64,000 nt of DNA from assembly GCF_028583425.1 (NCBI RefSeq), contig NC_072801.1, positions 60,465,766-60,529,765 on the forward strand, read 5' to 3'. Of the stretch, positions 10,701 through 20,655 are shown in pieces. Below the pieces are notes generated by a model, which saw only the letters and a list, made by a program, of their open reading frames with translations, had not been told where the DNA came from and searched no databases. The translations under genes were made by a program, and so were the position numbers. How positions within the stretch are numbered: position 1 is the stretch's first letter; each line of letters opens with the position of its first letter. This DNA comes from Eublepharis macularius (lineage: Eukaryota > Chordata > Lepidosauria > Squamata > Eublepharidae).

Positions 10701-13700
10701 ATGGTCATCCCCCCCCCATTGGTTGCCAGGGGACCTGGCAACCTTACTCCAAGCAGAATTTTAACAGAGACTCCACAGAGATCTTAATATTCTGCTCCAT
10801 AATAATTTGCCGCTGCCTAACACCAAAGGCAAGATCCTGCTATGTTTACTCGAGTAGGCCCCATTCAACAAATTCCTGCTTCTCCCTTCAATTCTTCCTC
10901 TAGGCTTACTTCCCGAACAATTCTGCAGGTTGCTAACAGGTGCCCCACCTCTCCTTTACCTGGGCAGGGAAGACAGAGGCTTGAATAACACCTTGGGCTG
11001 TTGATAGTTAATAGGTTTATGTTTATCCAAACCTGGGCTGTTAAGAGTGTTGCCATCATCACCAATTATATTATTACTATCATGAAAGTGTGTAAAATTA
11101 ATGACTTCACTTTGCAACCAAGAGAAATCCATGTAATTAAAACCTCCTTCTCCAACATTGCCCCAAAGAGAAGGAACCAATTAGGAATACATTCAAGTCT
11201 CCCTGAGCAAACAGGAAGTAGCTAATTAAGCACCCGAGAAAACTGGAAGCTGCTTTGAAGCAACACAGGCAAGGGCAACTCCTTCTCTCCCAATTCCCTA
11301 TAGTGCTTAATTAGTTACTTCCTGATCACTCCTATGGCCCCAAGTACTTGAATGTATCACTAATCAATTTCTTCACAGGGGAGGGCTTTAATATTGTGTT
11401 TGTCTTGACTATGATCACCTAAGAAATTAATGAACAGAGGATTTAAAAGGCCAACAGCCATGATAAGTCTCAATAACAATTTTACAGTCTGCACATGGCT
11501 CTGCAATTGTATTACAAATTTGTTACCAAAAACCACATATCAAGTGTGAAAAAAAGATGGGGAAAGGCAGAAAAAGTTGGTATGCAACAGGCTGAATTGT
11601 GATCCTCCATTAAAGCAGCGTGAACCAATCATGGCAATTCAAGATTTAATGGTTAGCTGGAACCAAGCAGTCGGTCCCACATACATCCCTGGTTGCATCA
11701 TTTGCATAAGTCCACTTCCTCATCTGTAAAGCCTTTTCAGATAGATTTGGGAGTCACTGTGATGGGGAAACAGCAGGCTGTGTGCAGTAGTTAAAAATCC
11801 AAGTAGTTCTGGCATACCAGACTTGAGGACTCAAATCTCTGCTTCAGTTTTCACTCTCATTCTCCACTAGCTAAACTGGATCAGGCCAACATGAAATTTT
11901 CTGCTGGGCATCATTCTACAGTCTTGATTGAACAAGAGTTCTTTTAACAAAGCTAGAATTAATCTGCCTTGAATTCTTTCCCATCTATTCCTGTGCCCAT
12001 AAGGAATCCTCATTGGTGCCTGCATATCCATGTGGAAAGTCTGGGTTGCTCTGTACCAACCTGCTTCCTCGGAGAAGACAAAGGAGTGACATTTGCTAAT
12101 CGCCACTTGATTGCAGCTGACATTTTTAAAAACTTATGATGTTTGTGGCTGGCAGGTTATCATGAGAAAGCACCCCTCTTGTGGCAATGTCAAAAAGATA
12201 TCTTGAAATCTATTCTATACTTCCACCAAAGTCTGCTTGGAGAAGGCTCTTGGAGAAACTTGGAGCTTTATGATGGCATTAAATCTTTCTGCAAAGAAGG
12301 GTGTATGTTGTGCTTAGCGTGGTCCTTCTTTTTCTTCTTTGTCATCTACCCTACCCTGAGACGTATGTGCAGATCTTGCCATCCAGCCAGTGTTTTGGAA
12401 ATTGGATCTAGGTGTAGAAAGGCCAGCCTTCCAAACTAGTATCTGCCAGTTGCTTGCTAGACTTCAGAGGTTCTGGTGGGGTCTTGAGATAACCGTGATG
12501 AGGAGCGGGCCTTTTGCTGATATTGATATTGGCTAAAAGTGTTACCAAAGCATTGCATGCACAATCAACCCAAAGGGATGTGTAAGTACAGGAATACAGT
12601 TCCTCACAGCCCCAAGACTCCTTCTGCATCTACACTGTCAGTTGGAATTTTCTTTGTTATTCTCCCTCCTGCTTTCCTTAGGCATTTTCTGGTGATTTCT
12701 GGTCACCAGTTTCTGCCATTCTCAACAGAGAACTCCCTCTCCTGGGGGGTCTAGTGAAGATTTTTGCACAGGTTACCAAAATCATTGGAAGTTGCTGCTC
12801 TATTTATGCACGCTGGGAAAGAGGGGAGGGGATGCCATGCGCTGCCTTACCTTTCAGAATGAGCTCCACGGGATCACTTGGCTCTGACCAGACAAACGGG
12901 GTGCCTTTGTGGTGATACTGGCAGATGTAGCTTCCAGCATCCTCCATCCTCACCTGAAGGAAACGAAAGTTGGCTTTGGCTGCAGCTGGTGCTATGACCT
13001 GTGCTACTTCCGTGGTGTTTGCCTTACGGAGGAAGAAATTCAGATCATCTCCCTGGCCCTGGCATTCAAGAGTGACGTTTGAGTGCACAGCATTCAGGTG
13101 CTTCGGTTTCATCTTGATGGAAGGTTTTGGGATCCTGGGATCTAAGGGTTAGAAATATGCAGTGAAACCCAGAAGGCCACAGAGCTCATGATTCAACTCA
13201 CTCGCAAATGTTTCTAAAGGTGTTGATGTGACCTAAGAAGTGTGATCAATCATCTTTTCAAACCCAGGTACAGCTCTGGATGCAGTTTCCCTTTGGATGA
13301 GAGACAGCACAAAAAATTTAATAGGTCTTCATATTATTTACTTTATTAACAAACATACTAGCAGACCCTGTGGTGGCAAGCAGGCTCTAGGCAGCAGATC
13401 TGCTACCCCATATCAGGTCTCCAAAGAGCCATCAAACAGGAGTAGTGGATTCTCCACAGCTGTGGTGTGTGCAGTGCCAGGTTAGGATCAGGACTGTGGT
13501 GCATGCAGAGAAGGATCTTTTCAGGTTCCCCCTGACATTATTTTCCCAATCTCAAACTGTGCTATTTGGGGAAAACCATATGTTTCATGGGATATTCTTG
13601 AAATTCCCCTAGAGGTCAGGCATTCCACCTTCAGTCTACTTACAGGTGTTTCTGTCCCTCTCTTTTGTTTTGAGCTCTGATTCGCACATTACAGAGTACA

Positions 13701-16700
13701 CAGGTTGGGTTCAAGATTGCCCGCTCTGTGCCCTGTGTAAGAGTCAAGCATGAGTTGCAGGTTCCCTTCAATTCCTGCTTTCGTAGGCCTTCTGAGCAAC
13801 ATCATCAGTGGACCCAACAATATCAGCTATACCATCTCGGGTTCATACTCAGGCTCATTCGCTAATGTGATTTACACCATCACATGTCAGCGGTGCCCCT
13901 GCACTCTCTACATTGGACAGACTGGCCAGTCCCTTCGACAAAGAATTAATGGACATAAGTCTGACATCAGGAACCAAAACATTCAAAATCCAGTGGGGGA
14001 ACGTGTTAACGTTCCAGGATATTCAGTTGCTGGCCTAAAAGTAGCAGTTCTCCAGCAGAGGAATTTCAAAGGGAGATTAGAAAGAGAGACTGCTGAATTG
14101 TGACTGATAACGAAGCTCAAGACAATGCATCCACCTGGACTGAACTGAGACAAAGGCTTCCTGTCTCATTACCAATGCTAATTCCTCCACACCCACTACC
14201 CATCTTCATACCCCACCCTATTCACTTATGCTGGACTTTGTCATTCACAGGCTATTATAATTTGGCTTCTGTAATCATTCCACTCTCCGAGATACAAAGT
14301 CAGATGGACTCACATTCTAGCTGTATCTGAAGAAGTTAGCTGTGGCTCATGAAAGTTCATACTCTACCAATAATTTTGCTAGTCTTATAGATACTACTGG
14401 ATTCTTGTTCTTTTCCAGTGGTTTCACAGAGTTCCTAATTTGGATTGGTTACTGTGATGTGAATGGAAAAGGGGCTTCAGCCATCACCACCACACCTAAA
14501 ACAGTTGGCGGTGGGTGGGTGGGAAATATTTGGCCTGTTGTAGAAATAATCTTACTTACTTCTGCCCCCTTCCCTCAACATGAGTGAAGTTACCTTCTCC
14601 AAACTCTGATGGGTACATCATTCAAACCTCAGGGAACCCTTAGATGAGATGAGAGACCCTTGATGGGATCTCCCAGAGTCATAATTTTCTTTTAAAGTGA
14701 CAATGTGGAGGTTTGATTCCAATCGCGGCTGCAGTGCTTGGGCAAGGGGAGTTAACCCTTCACCTCCCTGCAGCCTGTCCTTTTCATTTTTTTCTTACTA
14801 GGAGTTCTGGCAGATCAGGGTGGCCAGTTTCTCTCCGGAAGCAGTGCAGGGGAAATAGCAAAAACCAACCCTGACTGACTCAGCACTGGAACTCCAATCC
14901 AAATCTCCTCCAACCTCCTCTAACTAAAATTAAAGACAGAGGGAGATTTGACTGCAGATATCTTTGGCCTGGTTGAGTCCTCAGACTACCCACACCAGGA
15001 CCCCATCTCCTCATCATTACCTCTCATGATGAAACACCAGCACTCAGGGCAATGAGCCCAACAAACAAACATAGTCAGGCAATATGTTTTGGCCCAGGTA
15101 ACTTTTTGATTTGGTTTAAAGATGTGAAAAATGCATAAGCTGCTTCAACATCATTCATAAAAATAGGATATAAGGACTGAGTCTAATTCTCACCTGTTAT
15201 GTTGATGTATGCCTCATCACTCTTATCTGAACACATAGGTTCAGAGCCAGCTCTGAAGCAGTATAAACACTGGTAGATCCCTGCATCTGATGTTTTGACG
15301 CTGGAAATGATAAATTCAGCCTCATAACCCATTGTCTTTTGGTGAGACAAAGCAGACAAAGATGGGTTGCTTTTGAGTAGCGAGAAATTTGCACCGGGGT
15401 GGTCTGCCTCGCCGCAGTGGACTCTGACTTCCCCCCCCAGAGTGACATCTTCTGGGCTCACAGAGATTGAAGGCTTGGAATAATGTTGTCCTGGATAAGA
15501 AAGGGAACAAGATCTGAATTTGGAAGAAGGAATATCTGCGGCTGAGACATTGTACATTGGGAGACTTTTGCATGCTCTGGGGAAGTACATAAGACTCAGA
15601 TCACAGTGATAATTTCTACAGGATCATGATTCATCTCTTTGTTTAAGACAATTAGCAAACAAAGCATATATTAATTAGCTTACTACTCATTTATTTAGAA
15701 AAAACATTGCTGACTAGAGATTTACAGTGTGATCCCAAGAACATTTTCCTAGGAGTAAGCCTCGTTTGAAAAGACCTGAGTAGGATTCTAAGTGTCCCTG
15801 CTTAGGATTGCTTTCTTAAACGGGCAGAGAAGCAAAATCTCTGGAAACTTTGAAGTCATGGGAAGAAAAATGTGTGGGTTTTTTAATTCTCCAAGTGTTT
15901 TGTGGGGGTGGAGGGGAAACTGAATTATAAAAAATACATTTTCTTATAAGATTTAAACTTTACTATTCTAAGGCCAGAACATGCTGTATGATGAACTTAG
16001 TTAATGCGTAGCATTTCATTGTTAAGTATTTTCAAGAAATTCAACAGGATAAGCACCTTAGTTTTAATCAATAACTGCAACAATAGTGAGAGACTGCAAG
16101 CACACTGTAAGCTGTCCTAAACTGCCTAAGCAAATGTTGGTTTTTCTGAGTTGGAACAATGGAGAAAAAAATAAAAATTAAAAATAGAAGCCATCAACAC
16201 TGTAGTCACAAAGATCTGGATGCTGCATTAAATTTTATAAGAACATTGAACTCCTAATGTAAATATCTGTAAATATCACAGTAACTGTGGTCAAGAGCAA
16301 CCACACGGAACACATGGCATGTCCATTAATATTTGCACATCCATAGGAGTGGGTTGAGCTTCATGCCTTTCTCAGTTCTACTAAACAAGAAAAACCGTGA
16401 CCTACTGACTAAAGATACATTAAACCACTAGTATCAAACAGTTATTTATATCAAGTGAACAAATTAAACATGAACTCTAAGTGGTTATGAAACTGACAAT
16501 TTACAGCTCATAGGAAATACGGTACAAACATGAGAACAAAGCGTCATTCAATAAGCAAATTATAAAGTGTGAAAGCTAAGCTCTATATTATAAAAGCGCA
16601 AGGGTTCGCTACGTCCGACCATGGGCAAATCCACATTACTTATTCTAAGTCGCATGTTCCCCACATTCCCCACGCAATCCCAAGTGCCGGTCACATTACC

Positions 16701-19591
16701 TCATTAAACAGATGCATTTCATTCGCATTTCTCCCGAATATGTGGTCACAGTTTTTCAACGGGAGTTTCACGGTGGCCGTGAACGGTCCAATGCACAATT
16801 TACACGGTTTTTTTTAAAAACCACCCCCCTTCCTGTCTCTCCGGCCGTTCCGAGAGTTCCTATTGGCTGATTCAACTTGCAAGTGCTCCGTAGTCTGCAA
16901 AAGACTGTTTTTGACTTCATAGCATTGGATTAATTGATTATGCTGTTTCTGAATCAAATCTGGTAGTTTGAAAAATCATTTTGGGGTGAATCCATCCTCA
17001 GAACGGACTCGCGAAACTTCCTTTTTAACTGTTTTTTTTTTATTTTATATTACTGTAATATCGAAATTACAGTGAATCAATCATTCGAAATAAAGAAAAC
17101 ACAAGGTAGTGAAACTTCAGTAAAATTCAAGCACTGAACTGTCCTGCATAGTAAATGGCCACGAAAGCTTCCCACATGCTTCCAAATTTCCAAAAAAGAA
17201 ACGGGAGAGAGTCATCAGTGCTGTCAGTGGGGGAAAGAGAGGCATCATTATCTTCAATGATGTTTATAAGGCAAGATCAAAATAACAGAAAAGTGCACTC
17301 AAAAAAATATTAAAAAATGGGCGGGAAAAAAAGGTCCCGCCCAAAAAAGCGGTTTTCGAGCAGCCGTGTGACCGGAGGGACGCGCGAGAAAGACGGATTG
17401 GAAGCAGGAATGTGAACGAAGAGGAAAAAATCACGGATTGGAGGCAAACGGAAGATATCCGATAAACATGCGGGTAATGGGTGAATGTGGATTTGGCCCA
17501 TATCCTCATACACCAAAGAGTACAATGTATAACATACAAAATTGAAAATCCACAGCAGCTAAAAGCTTGCAAACAAAGTTAAACTTGATAGGTGACAACC
17601 CAAAGTATTATTATTGCAGCTCTGAGGCTTGCAAGAAATTCAGAGAAGTAACCACAACGGGTTTGCATGCGAGGAATCCCATTTCCGTTATCCCCTTCTT
17701 CCGATCAAGGTGAGTCACACAAAGTTTCTCGGCATAATGGCCGCTCGCTCAATGGCTAGCTTTTCCATCAATTTTGCTCAATTTGTCCTACGTGGCTGAG
17801 ATTTCATGATCCCTAGTGTAGCTTTCTGGTGACCAAAGGGAGAACCCCTTCTTTTTTCACTGGCAGAAAAGCTGATTGGATCCAACCCAATGGTGTCACT
17901 TCCAGAAAAAAAAAGTCCCCTCATCCCCCATTTATCCATTTTTTCTGGACCTTTACATCTCCAGACTACAGAGATCAATGTTCCTGGAGAAAGTGGCTGC
18001 TTTGGAGGGTGGACTTTATGGCATTGTACCCTGCTGAGCTCCCTCCCCTTCCTAAACCGTACCTTCCTCAGGCTCCACCCCCAAACTTCCAGGAATTTCC
18101 CAGTCTAGAGTTGGCAACCATACTTAAACCAGCTCTTTGCATGGTCAATGAGGAGGGAAGCCCATTTGTCCTGGGTCTTGCTCAAAAGGGGTTTCAGATG
18201 AAGATTGCCAGGTCCCTATACACTCCTGGTGAGGGGGAGGGGAACTGGTATTCACTTTGTGCCTTCTGTGTGTTTATTTTCACTCACACAAGCTCATACA
18301 TGCTCCAGTGTCTGCATGATGACATCACTTCCAGGAAGTGATGTCTGATCCCGCTAGGAACACTCCAAGTGCACACTTTCCTGGGTTGCCTGCCAGTGGT
18401 AGGTGATCTTGGGGGGGGGCTTGCCAGCGATCGGTGGGCAATAGGGAAAAACCCCAGGTGATTGCCTGCCACCAGCAGGCAATTGGGAAGCCTAGTTCAG
18501 ATTTAGACACTTTTTTTTACATTTGATAAATTTCACAGCTTGTTTTTACACTCATTCCATATCATCATTTCTTCATTTTTATTAGCGCTGGGGGCCTCAA
18601 AACCTAGAAGTGGCTCAGGGCTTTTGGAGGATTCTGAAAGGGCTTGGCCCTTTCTCTTTGTTTCATTTCCTGACTCAATGACTCGGTAAAACCTGTGCTC
18701 TGAGTAGCAGTTAGCAGGTGGACCTTTCCACAGCCCAGAGCTAAATATTATTCTGTTCTAACTACTGAAGATGCTGCTGCAATTAAAAGCCAGTTGAAAA
18801 GATGGCCAACTTTCCAAACCAGCATTAGCCAACCCCCCTCATGCAAAGTTGTACTTATGTTGGCATTACAGCCTCTCTGTTTGGCACAAGAAACCACAGC
18901 CCAGCAGGTAGGGTTGCCAGCTCCAAGTTGGGAAATTCCTGGAGATCTGGGGGGGTGAAACCTGGAGAAACCTGGAGAAAGTGGGGTTTGTAGAGGGAAA
19001 GGGCCTTGGCATGGCATAATTCCATAGAGTCCACCCCCCAAAGTAGCCATTTTCTCCAGGTGAACAGATCTCTGTGGCCTGGAGACCACTTGTAATTCCG
19101 GGAGATCTCCAGCCACTACCTGGAGGCTGGCAACCCTACCTGCAGGAGAGCTGAGGTCAGAAGCTAACACTCATCCTCATTGGAGGACTGCTCTGGATTT
19201 ACACTGGGAAAACTTGAGTTGCACATAAAGTGGGCTCATAATATTAAGGTAGAACTTGTAATAGTTGCATAGAACGAGGATAGTTTGTTAGGTCAGGAGT
19301 CAGAAAAGCAGGTTTGAGTGACTGGCATTCTGCCCCACCCATCATGCCCCCCCCCCTATTAATCTCCTTTTGTCCGCTGCTACTTACCTGTATTACCTCT
19401 AACCATCCATCTCTGCTCAGCCGTCCACCATCCTGGAAAGGAGATGATCCCATTAATGTCAAAAGATTTGAACAACTGGACCCAATCTTGAATCTCTGAT
19501 CCTCCCACTGTGCCATTGCACACCATACGGTCCCACTTCCTTTCCCTCTGGAATACCAACCGACAAAGAGGAGGCTAAAAGGGACCTTCAT
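7595..19591 (-). CDS. Receptor gene A: LRC-type 3-Ig-domain leukocyte receptor, uncharged TM
   Basis: Predicted type I membrane receptor of the LILR/KIR/FCAR group on immune cells. Exons (minus strand): leader 19561-19591 and 19397-19432, Ig1 15194-15490, Ig2 12851-13141, Ig3 9045-9335, TM 7595-7725. All joins are phase 1 with GT/AG ends. The sum is 1077 nt, a 358-residue protein. Residues 1-22 are the leader (MKVPFSLLFVG...), Ig1 about 23-121, Ig2 122-218, Ig3 219-315. The TM segment (about 324-348) has no charged residue. The tail is only CKKRRKCKWFF unless a good GTAAGT donor at 7606-7611 is used, which would end the exon at 7612 in phase 1 and lead to undiscovered tail exons. The lack of a basic TM residue argues against direct FcR-gamma pairing. 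An inhibitory role is inferred, not shown. The ligand is unknown. It is the left arm of an inverted duplication with gene B. Confidence 0.75.
8120..8160 (-). repeat. L2-like LINE 3' tail fragment shared by both arms
   Basis: The reverse complement reads GGAGAAAAGCAAAATATTAA, matching GGGAGAAAGGCAAGATATAAATAAA at 53010-53040 in the right arm. This is the usual end of L2-like LINEs. Presence in both arms means it predates the inverted duplication. Confidence 0.45.
8262..8490. repeat. Repeat H, left-arm-specific copy
   Basis: A dispersed repeat beginning GGGTTGCCAGCTCCAAGTTG and ending GGAGGCTGGCAATCC, with partly complementary ends. The homologous right-arm site near 52780 lacks it, so it inserted after the inverted duplication. 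Other copies: 17905-18125, 18908-19140, 35838-36072, 37958-38200, 60905-61118. Confidence 0.7.
9045..9335 (-). CDS. Gene A exon 5: Ig domain 3
   Basis: 291 bp with acceptor TCTAG and donor GTAAGAAG, phase 1 on both sides. It encodes a C2-type Ig domain with Cys in NVTIECKG and in NYTCRYCH, and the LRC signature SSEPSDPVQVTV at the end. Two sequons are visible (NVT, NYT). The second is absent from gene B. CRYC has an extra Cys that is Tyr in gene B. It differs from gene B Ig3 at about 15 positions, many of them Lys here. Confidence 0.88.
9400..10270. other. Gene A intron 4, proximal part
   Basis: Non-coding and homologous in inverted orientation to 51000-51840. It contains a hAT-like dispersed repeat (9925-10080, GGTCCCCAACCTTTTCGAGC) also found in the right arm near 51170-51285. 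Confidence 0.5.
10270..10745. repeat. Repeat J, copy in gene A intron
   Basis: A dispersed repeat bounded by GATTGCCAGCACTC and CCAGGGGACCTGGCAACC. It carries paired ETS-like motifs (CACTTCCTGTATGCCTGGAAG) near 10465-10485. Shared with the right arm at 50461-50895. Related copies: 18150-18490, 22205-22500, 36482-36690. Confidence 0.55.
11168..11375. mobile_element. Imperfect palindromic MITE, family F (left arm)
   Basis: Inverted arms contain AGGAAGTAGCTAATTAAGCAC and GTGCTTAATTAGTTACTTCC, with outer TACATTCAAGT and ACTTGAATGTA. The right-arm counterpart at 49826-50045 shows the insertion predates the inverted duplication. Confidence 0.6.
11884..12643. other. Left-arm-specific insertion of unknown type
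   Basis: The right arm passes directly from the sequence matching GGATCAGGCC to the sequence matching TTTTCTTTGTTATTCTCC (49575-49600). The left arm has about 760 bp between these points. No terminal repeat, target duplication or protein homology was recognised. Either an insertion here or a deletion in the right arm is possible. Confidence 0.45.
12851..13141 (-). CDS. Gene A exon 4: Ig domain 2
   Basis: 291 bp, acceptor CCCTTAG and donor GTAAGGCAGC, phase 1/1. It encodes an Ig domain with Cys in NVTLECQG and SYICQYHH, and the classical LRC motif WSEPSDPVELIL. It has a sequon NTT (in KANTTE) that gene B lacks (KAKTGE). Seven residues differ from gene B Ig2. Confidence 0.9.
13142..15193. other. 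Gene A intron 3
   Basis: Non-coding. Homologous in inverted orientation to 39690-48190 once the right-arm transposons are removed. It contains a Penelope-like fragment at 13780-14418. Its part next to Ig1 (14964-15193) is identical to the right arm. Confidence 0.7.
13780..14418 (+). mobile_element. Penelope-like retroelement 3' fragment with GIY-YIG domain
   Basis: The plus-strand frame reads VIYTITCQRCPCTLYIGQTG and then SLRQRINGHKSDI, the GIY-YIG endonuclease core (YTI...YIGQT...R) at the C terminus of Penelope-like element proteins. The frame ends at a stop near 14103. It is followed by the typical tail with GTGGCTCATGAAAGTTCATA and ATACTACTGGATTCTTG. The reverse transcriptase part is missing (5' truncation). 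Absent from the right arm, so inserted after the inverted duplication. Confidence 0.8.
15194..15490 (-). CDS. Gene A exon 3: Ig domain 1
   Basis: 297 bp, acceptor CTTATCCAG and donor GTGAGAATT, phase 1/1. It encodes the N-terminal Ig domain with Cys in VRVHCGEA and YQCLYCF. Extra Cys residues sit two places after the F-strand Cys and in EPMCSDKS. Sequons NFS and NIT are visible. The usual WSxPS motif is replaced by CSDKSD. The protein is identical to gene B Ig1, with a single silent base difference (15355 region, TTG against TTA). Confidence 0.9.
15491..16622. other. Gene A intron 2, part next to Ig1
   Basis: Non-coding and AT-rich. The first 206 bp continue the near-identical tract shared with 39187-39392. 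Homology to the right arm continues to about 16380, then the left arm carries about 1.4 kb absent from the right. Confidence 0.6.
16623..17498 (-). mobile_element. MITE family D, copy 1 (876 bp)
   Basis: Terminal inverted repeats GGGCAAATCCACATTAC and GTGGATTTGGCC, flanked by CAT (16620-16622, 17499-17501). No transposase. It lies in a stretch of gene A intron 2 absent from the right arm. Other copies: 27315-28200 and 48647-49537. The interior is conserved among copies, including the reading AAAACCGCTTTTTTGGGCGG on the other strand. Confidence 0.8.
17905..18125. repeat. Repeat H copy shared by both arms
   Basis: Contains TTCCAGGAATTTCCCAG and GAGTTGGCAACC. Counterpart at 37958-38200 in the right arm. 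Confidence 0.6.
18150..18490. repeat. Repeat J copy shared by both arms
   Basis: Starts GATTGCCAGGTCCC and contains a perfect back-to-back ETS palindrome ACATCACTTCCAGGAAGTG at 18322-18340. The right-arm homologue (36482-36690 plus 37800-37880) is split by an L2-like LINE. Confidence 0.6.
18908..19140. repeat. Repeat H copy shared by both arms
   Basis: Begins TAGGGTTGCCAGCTCC and ends GGCTGGCAACCCTA, so the ends are inverted repeats. Counterpart at 35838-36072. Confidence 0.7.
19397..19432 (-). CDS. Gene A exon 2: 36-bp leader exon
   Basis: Exactly 36 bp between CTTTCCAG and GTAATACAG, phase 1/1. It encodes the leader end WWTAEQRWMVR. A 36-bp second leader exon is the hallmark of LILR and KIR genes. 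Confidence 0.85.
19561..19591 (-). CDS. Gene A exon 1: start of signal peptide
   Basis: The ATG at 19591-19589 opens MKVPFSLLFVG, then donor GTTGGT. Paralogous to 33025-33055 and 35390-35420, which fixes the start. The hydrophobic core is short but continues into exon 2 (WW). Confidence 0.85.
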
Positions 19592-19810
19592 GGTGAGGCA
19601 GCAGGGTGGTGGTGCTTCCTCCTCACGCTGTTGTCCCCATAATGAGGATCTCAGCTGAGGGCTCCGGCTTCTCAAATGCAACTGTGCTTTGCGACAGATG
19701 TCACATGTGATTTCTCTGTGATCCAACAGCGCAGCTCACCACAGTTGATACCCTCCACTGCCTGATAAAGTCACATCCGCATTCAGGTCACACTCATACA
19801 CAGCAAAACC

Positions 19811-19823
19811 AGAGGAAGTGAAC
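19811..19823 (+). promoter_or_regulatory. PU.1/ETS-like site upstream of gene A
   Basis: AGAGGAAGTGAAC lies about 220 bp upstream of the gene A start codon and is conserved at 35147-35159 upstream of gene B. It matches the known PU.1 core in myeloid promoters. No TATA box is evident. Binding is inferred. Confidence 0.45.
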
Positions 19824-19882
19824 AGTTCTCAAAATGATGCAAGGATTCAGCTTGGATCAGATTCTGTGTTTTCTTGTGACTA

Positions 19883-20016
19883 GGGGCCGAGCTAGAAGTG
19901 ACGAATTACACTTGAATGGCAAGTGAACAGACTCGATCACGTAGTGAACAGAAAGGAATACATGTGAGTCTGTTCACTTGCCATTCAAGTGCAATTCATC
20001 ATTTCTAGCTTGGCCC
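19883..20016. mobile_element. MITE family E at the left boundary of the inverted duplication
   Basis: Begins GGGGCCGAGCTAGAAGTGAC and ends with GCTTGGCCC. Homologous by position to the outer MITE at 34790-35084 in the right arm. Similar sequence (AAGGAATATTA against AAGGAATCTTA) follows on the far side in both, so arm homology runs a little past the element. Confidence 0.75.
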
Positions 20017-20091
20017 TAATATTCCTTAGCAGGAGCAATTGGACTGAGGAGCCTTTGAAAGGACTGAGCATCTTGAGAAGTGAGCACTGAC

Positions 20092-20092
<1 letters not shown>

Positions 20093-20171
<79 letters not shown>

Positions 20172-20172
20172 T
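20093..20172. repeat. (CTTT)n microsatellite
   Basis: About 80 bp of near-perfect CTTT repeat. Confidence 0.97.
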
Positions 20173-20285
20173 TTCTTGCTTTATTCTTCTGACCTATAGG
20201 TCTGAAGTAGTAATGAAAGCTCATGGTGGAAGAAATGCTACCCTTTAAGGTGCCACAGGACTCCTGTTTTATTGAAATCTCAGAG
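20173..20285 (+). repeat. Penelope-like element 3' tail fragment
   Basis: Contains GGTCTGAAGTAGTAATGAAAGCTCATG and TTTAAGGTGCCACAGGACTC split over 20195-20270, the same tail type that follows the GIY-YIG frame at 14340-14415. Confidence 0.55.
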
Positions 20286-20485
20286 CCTGGGAGTACTTTG
20301 GATCCTGCCTCGCTTATTGCCTTTGGAATAGATACGGTTCTCAGGTTCCTATCCCCTCCTGGCAGGAGGTGGGGGATCTGGGGCTTACCCTATGAAAAAC
20401 ATGGGCAATGCTAAAAAGAATAGCAGAGAATGCCTGTTGGGTTTCAGCAAAATAACTGTAGGGATGTATTATGCTTATTCATTGT

Positions 20486-20655
20486 AGACTCTCTCTACAC
20501 AAGACATCTTACACAGTAATGCTCAAGTGACTTACTTTCTGTGTGGTCTTATGTTCAAGTGTACCCTAGCAGTGCATGTATATCCACAATGGGAGAACAA
20601 GTGTAAGGTCTTTCACTTGATCATACTCGTGTAAGATGTCTTGCGTAGAGAGACT
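20486..20655. mobile_element. Palindromic MITE, family G (copy 2)
   Basis: AGACTCTCTCTACACAAGAC at the left and GTCTTGCGTAGAGAGACTC at the right bound about 170 bp. A shorter relative of 2870-3265. Confidence 0.75.

Noticed and set aside
12143-12439. 98-codon plus-strand frame in the left-arm-specific insertion
   Set aside because: Weak resemblance to LINE Cys/His ends (LLWQCQKD) but no second motif. Not enough to call.
17829-18341. 170-codon plus-strand frame in gene A intron 2
   Set aside because: It spans repeat H and repeat J copies, with no domain. A similar frame appears on the opposite strand at 37733-38203 because the region is duplicated.
20093-20172. Regular short repeats checked as a possible CRISPR array
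   Set aside because: A tetranucleotide microsatellite without spacers, in a vertebrate genome.
19985-20224. Lys/Glu/Arg repeat peptide frame
   Set aside because: A pure product of the CTTT microsatellite.
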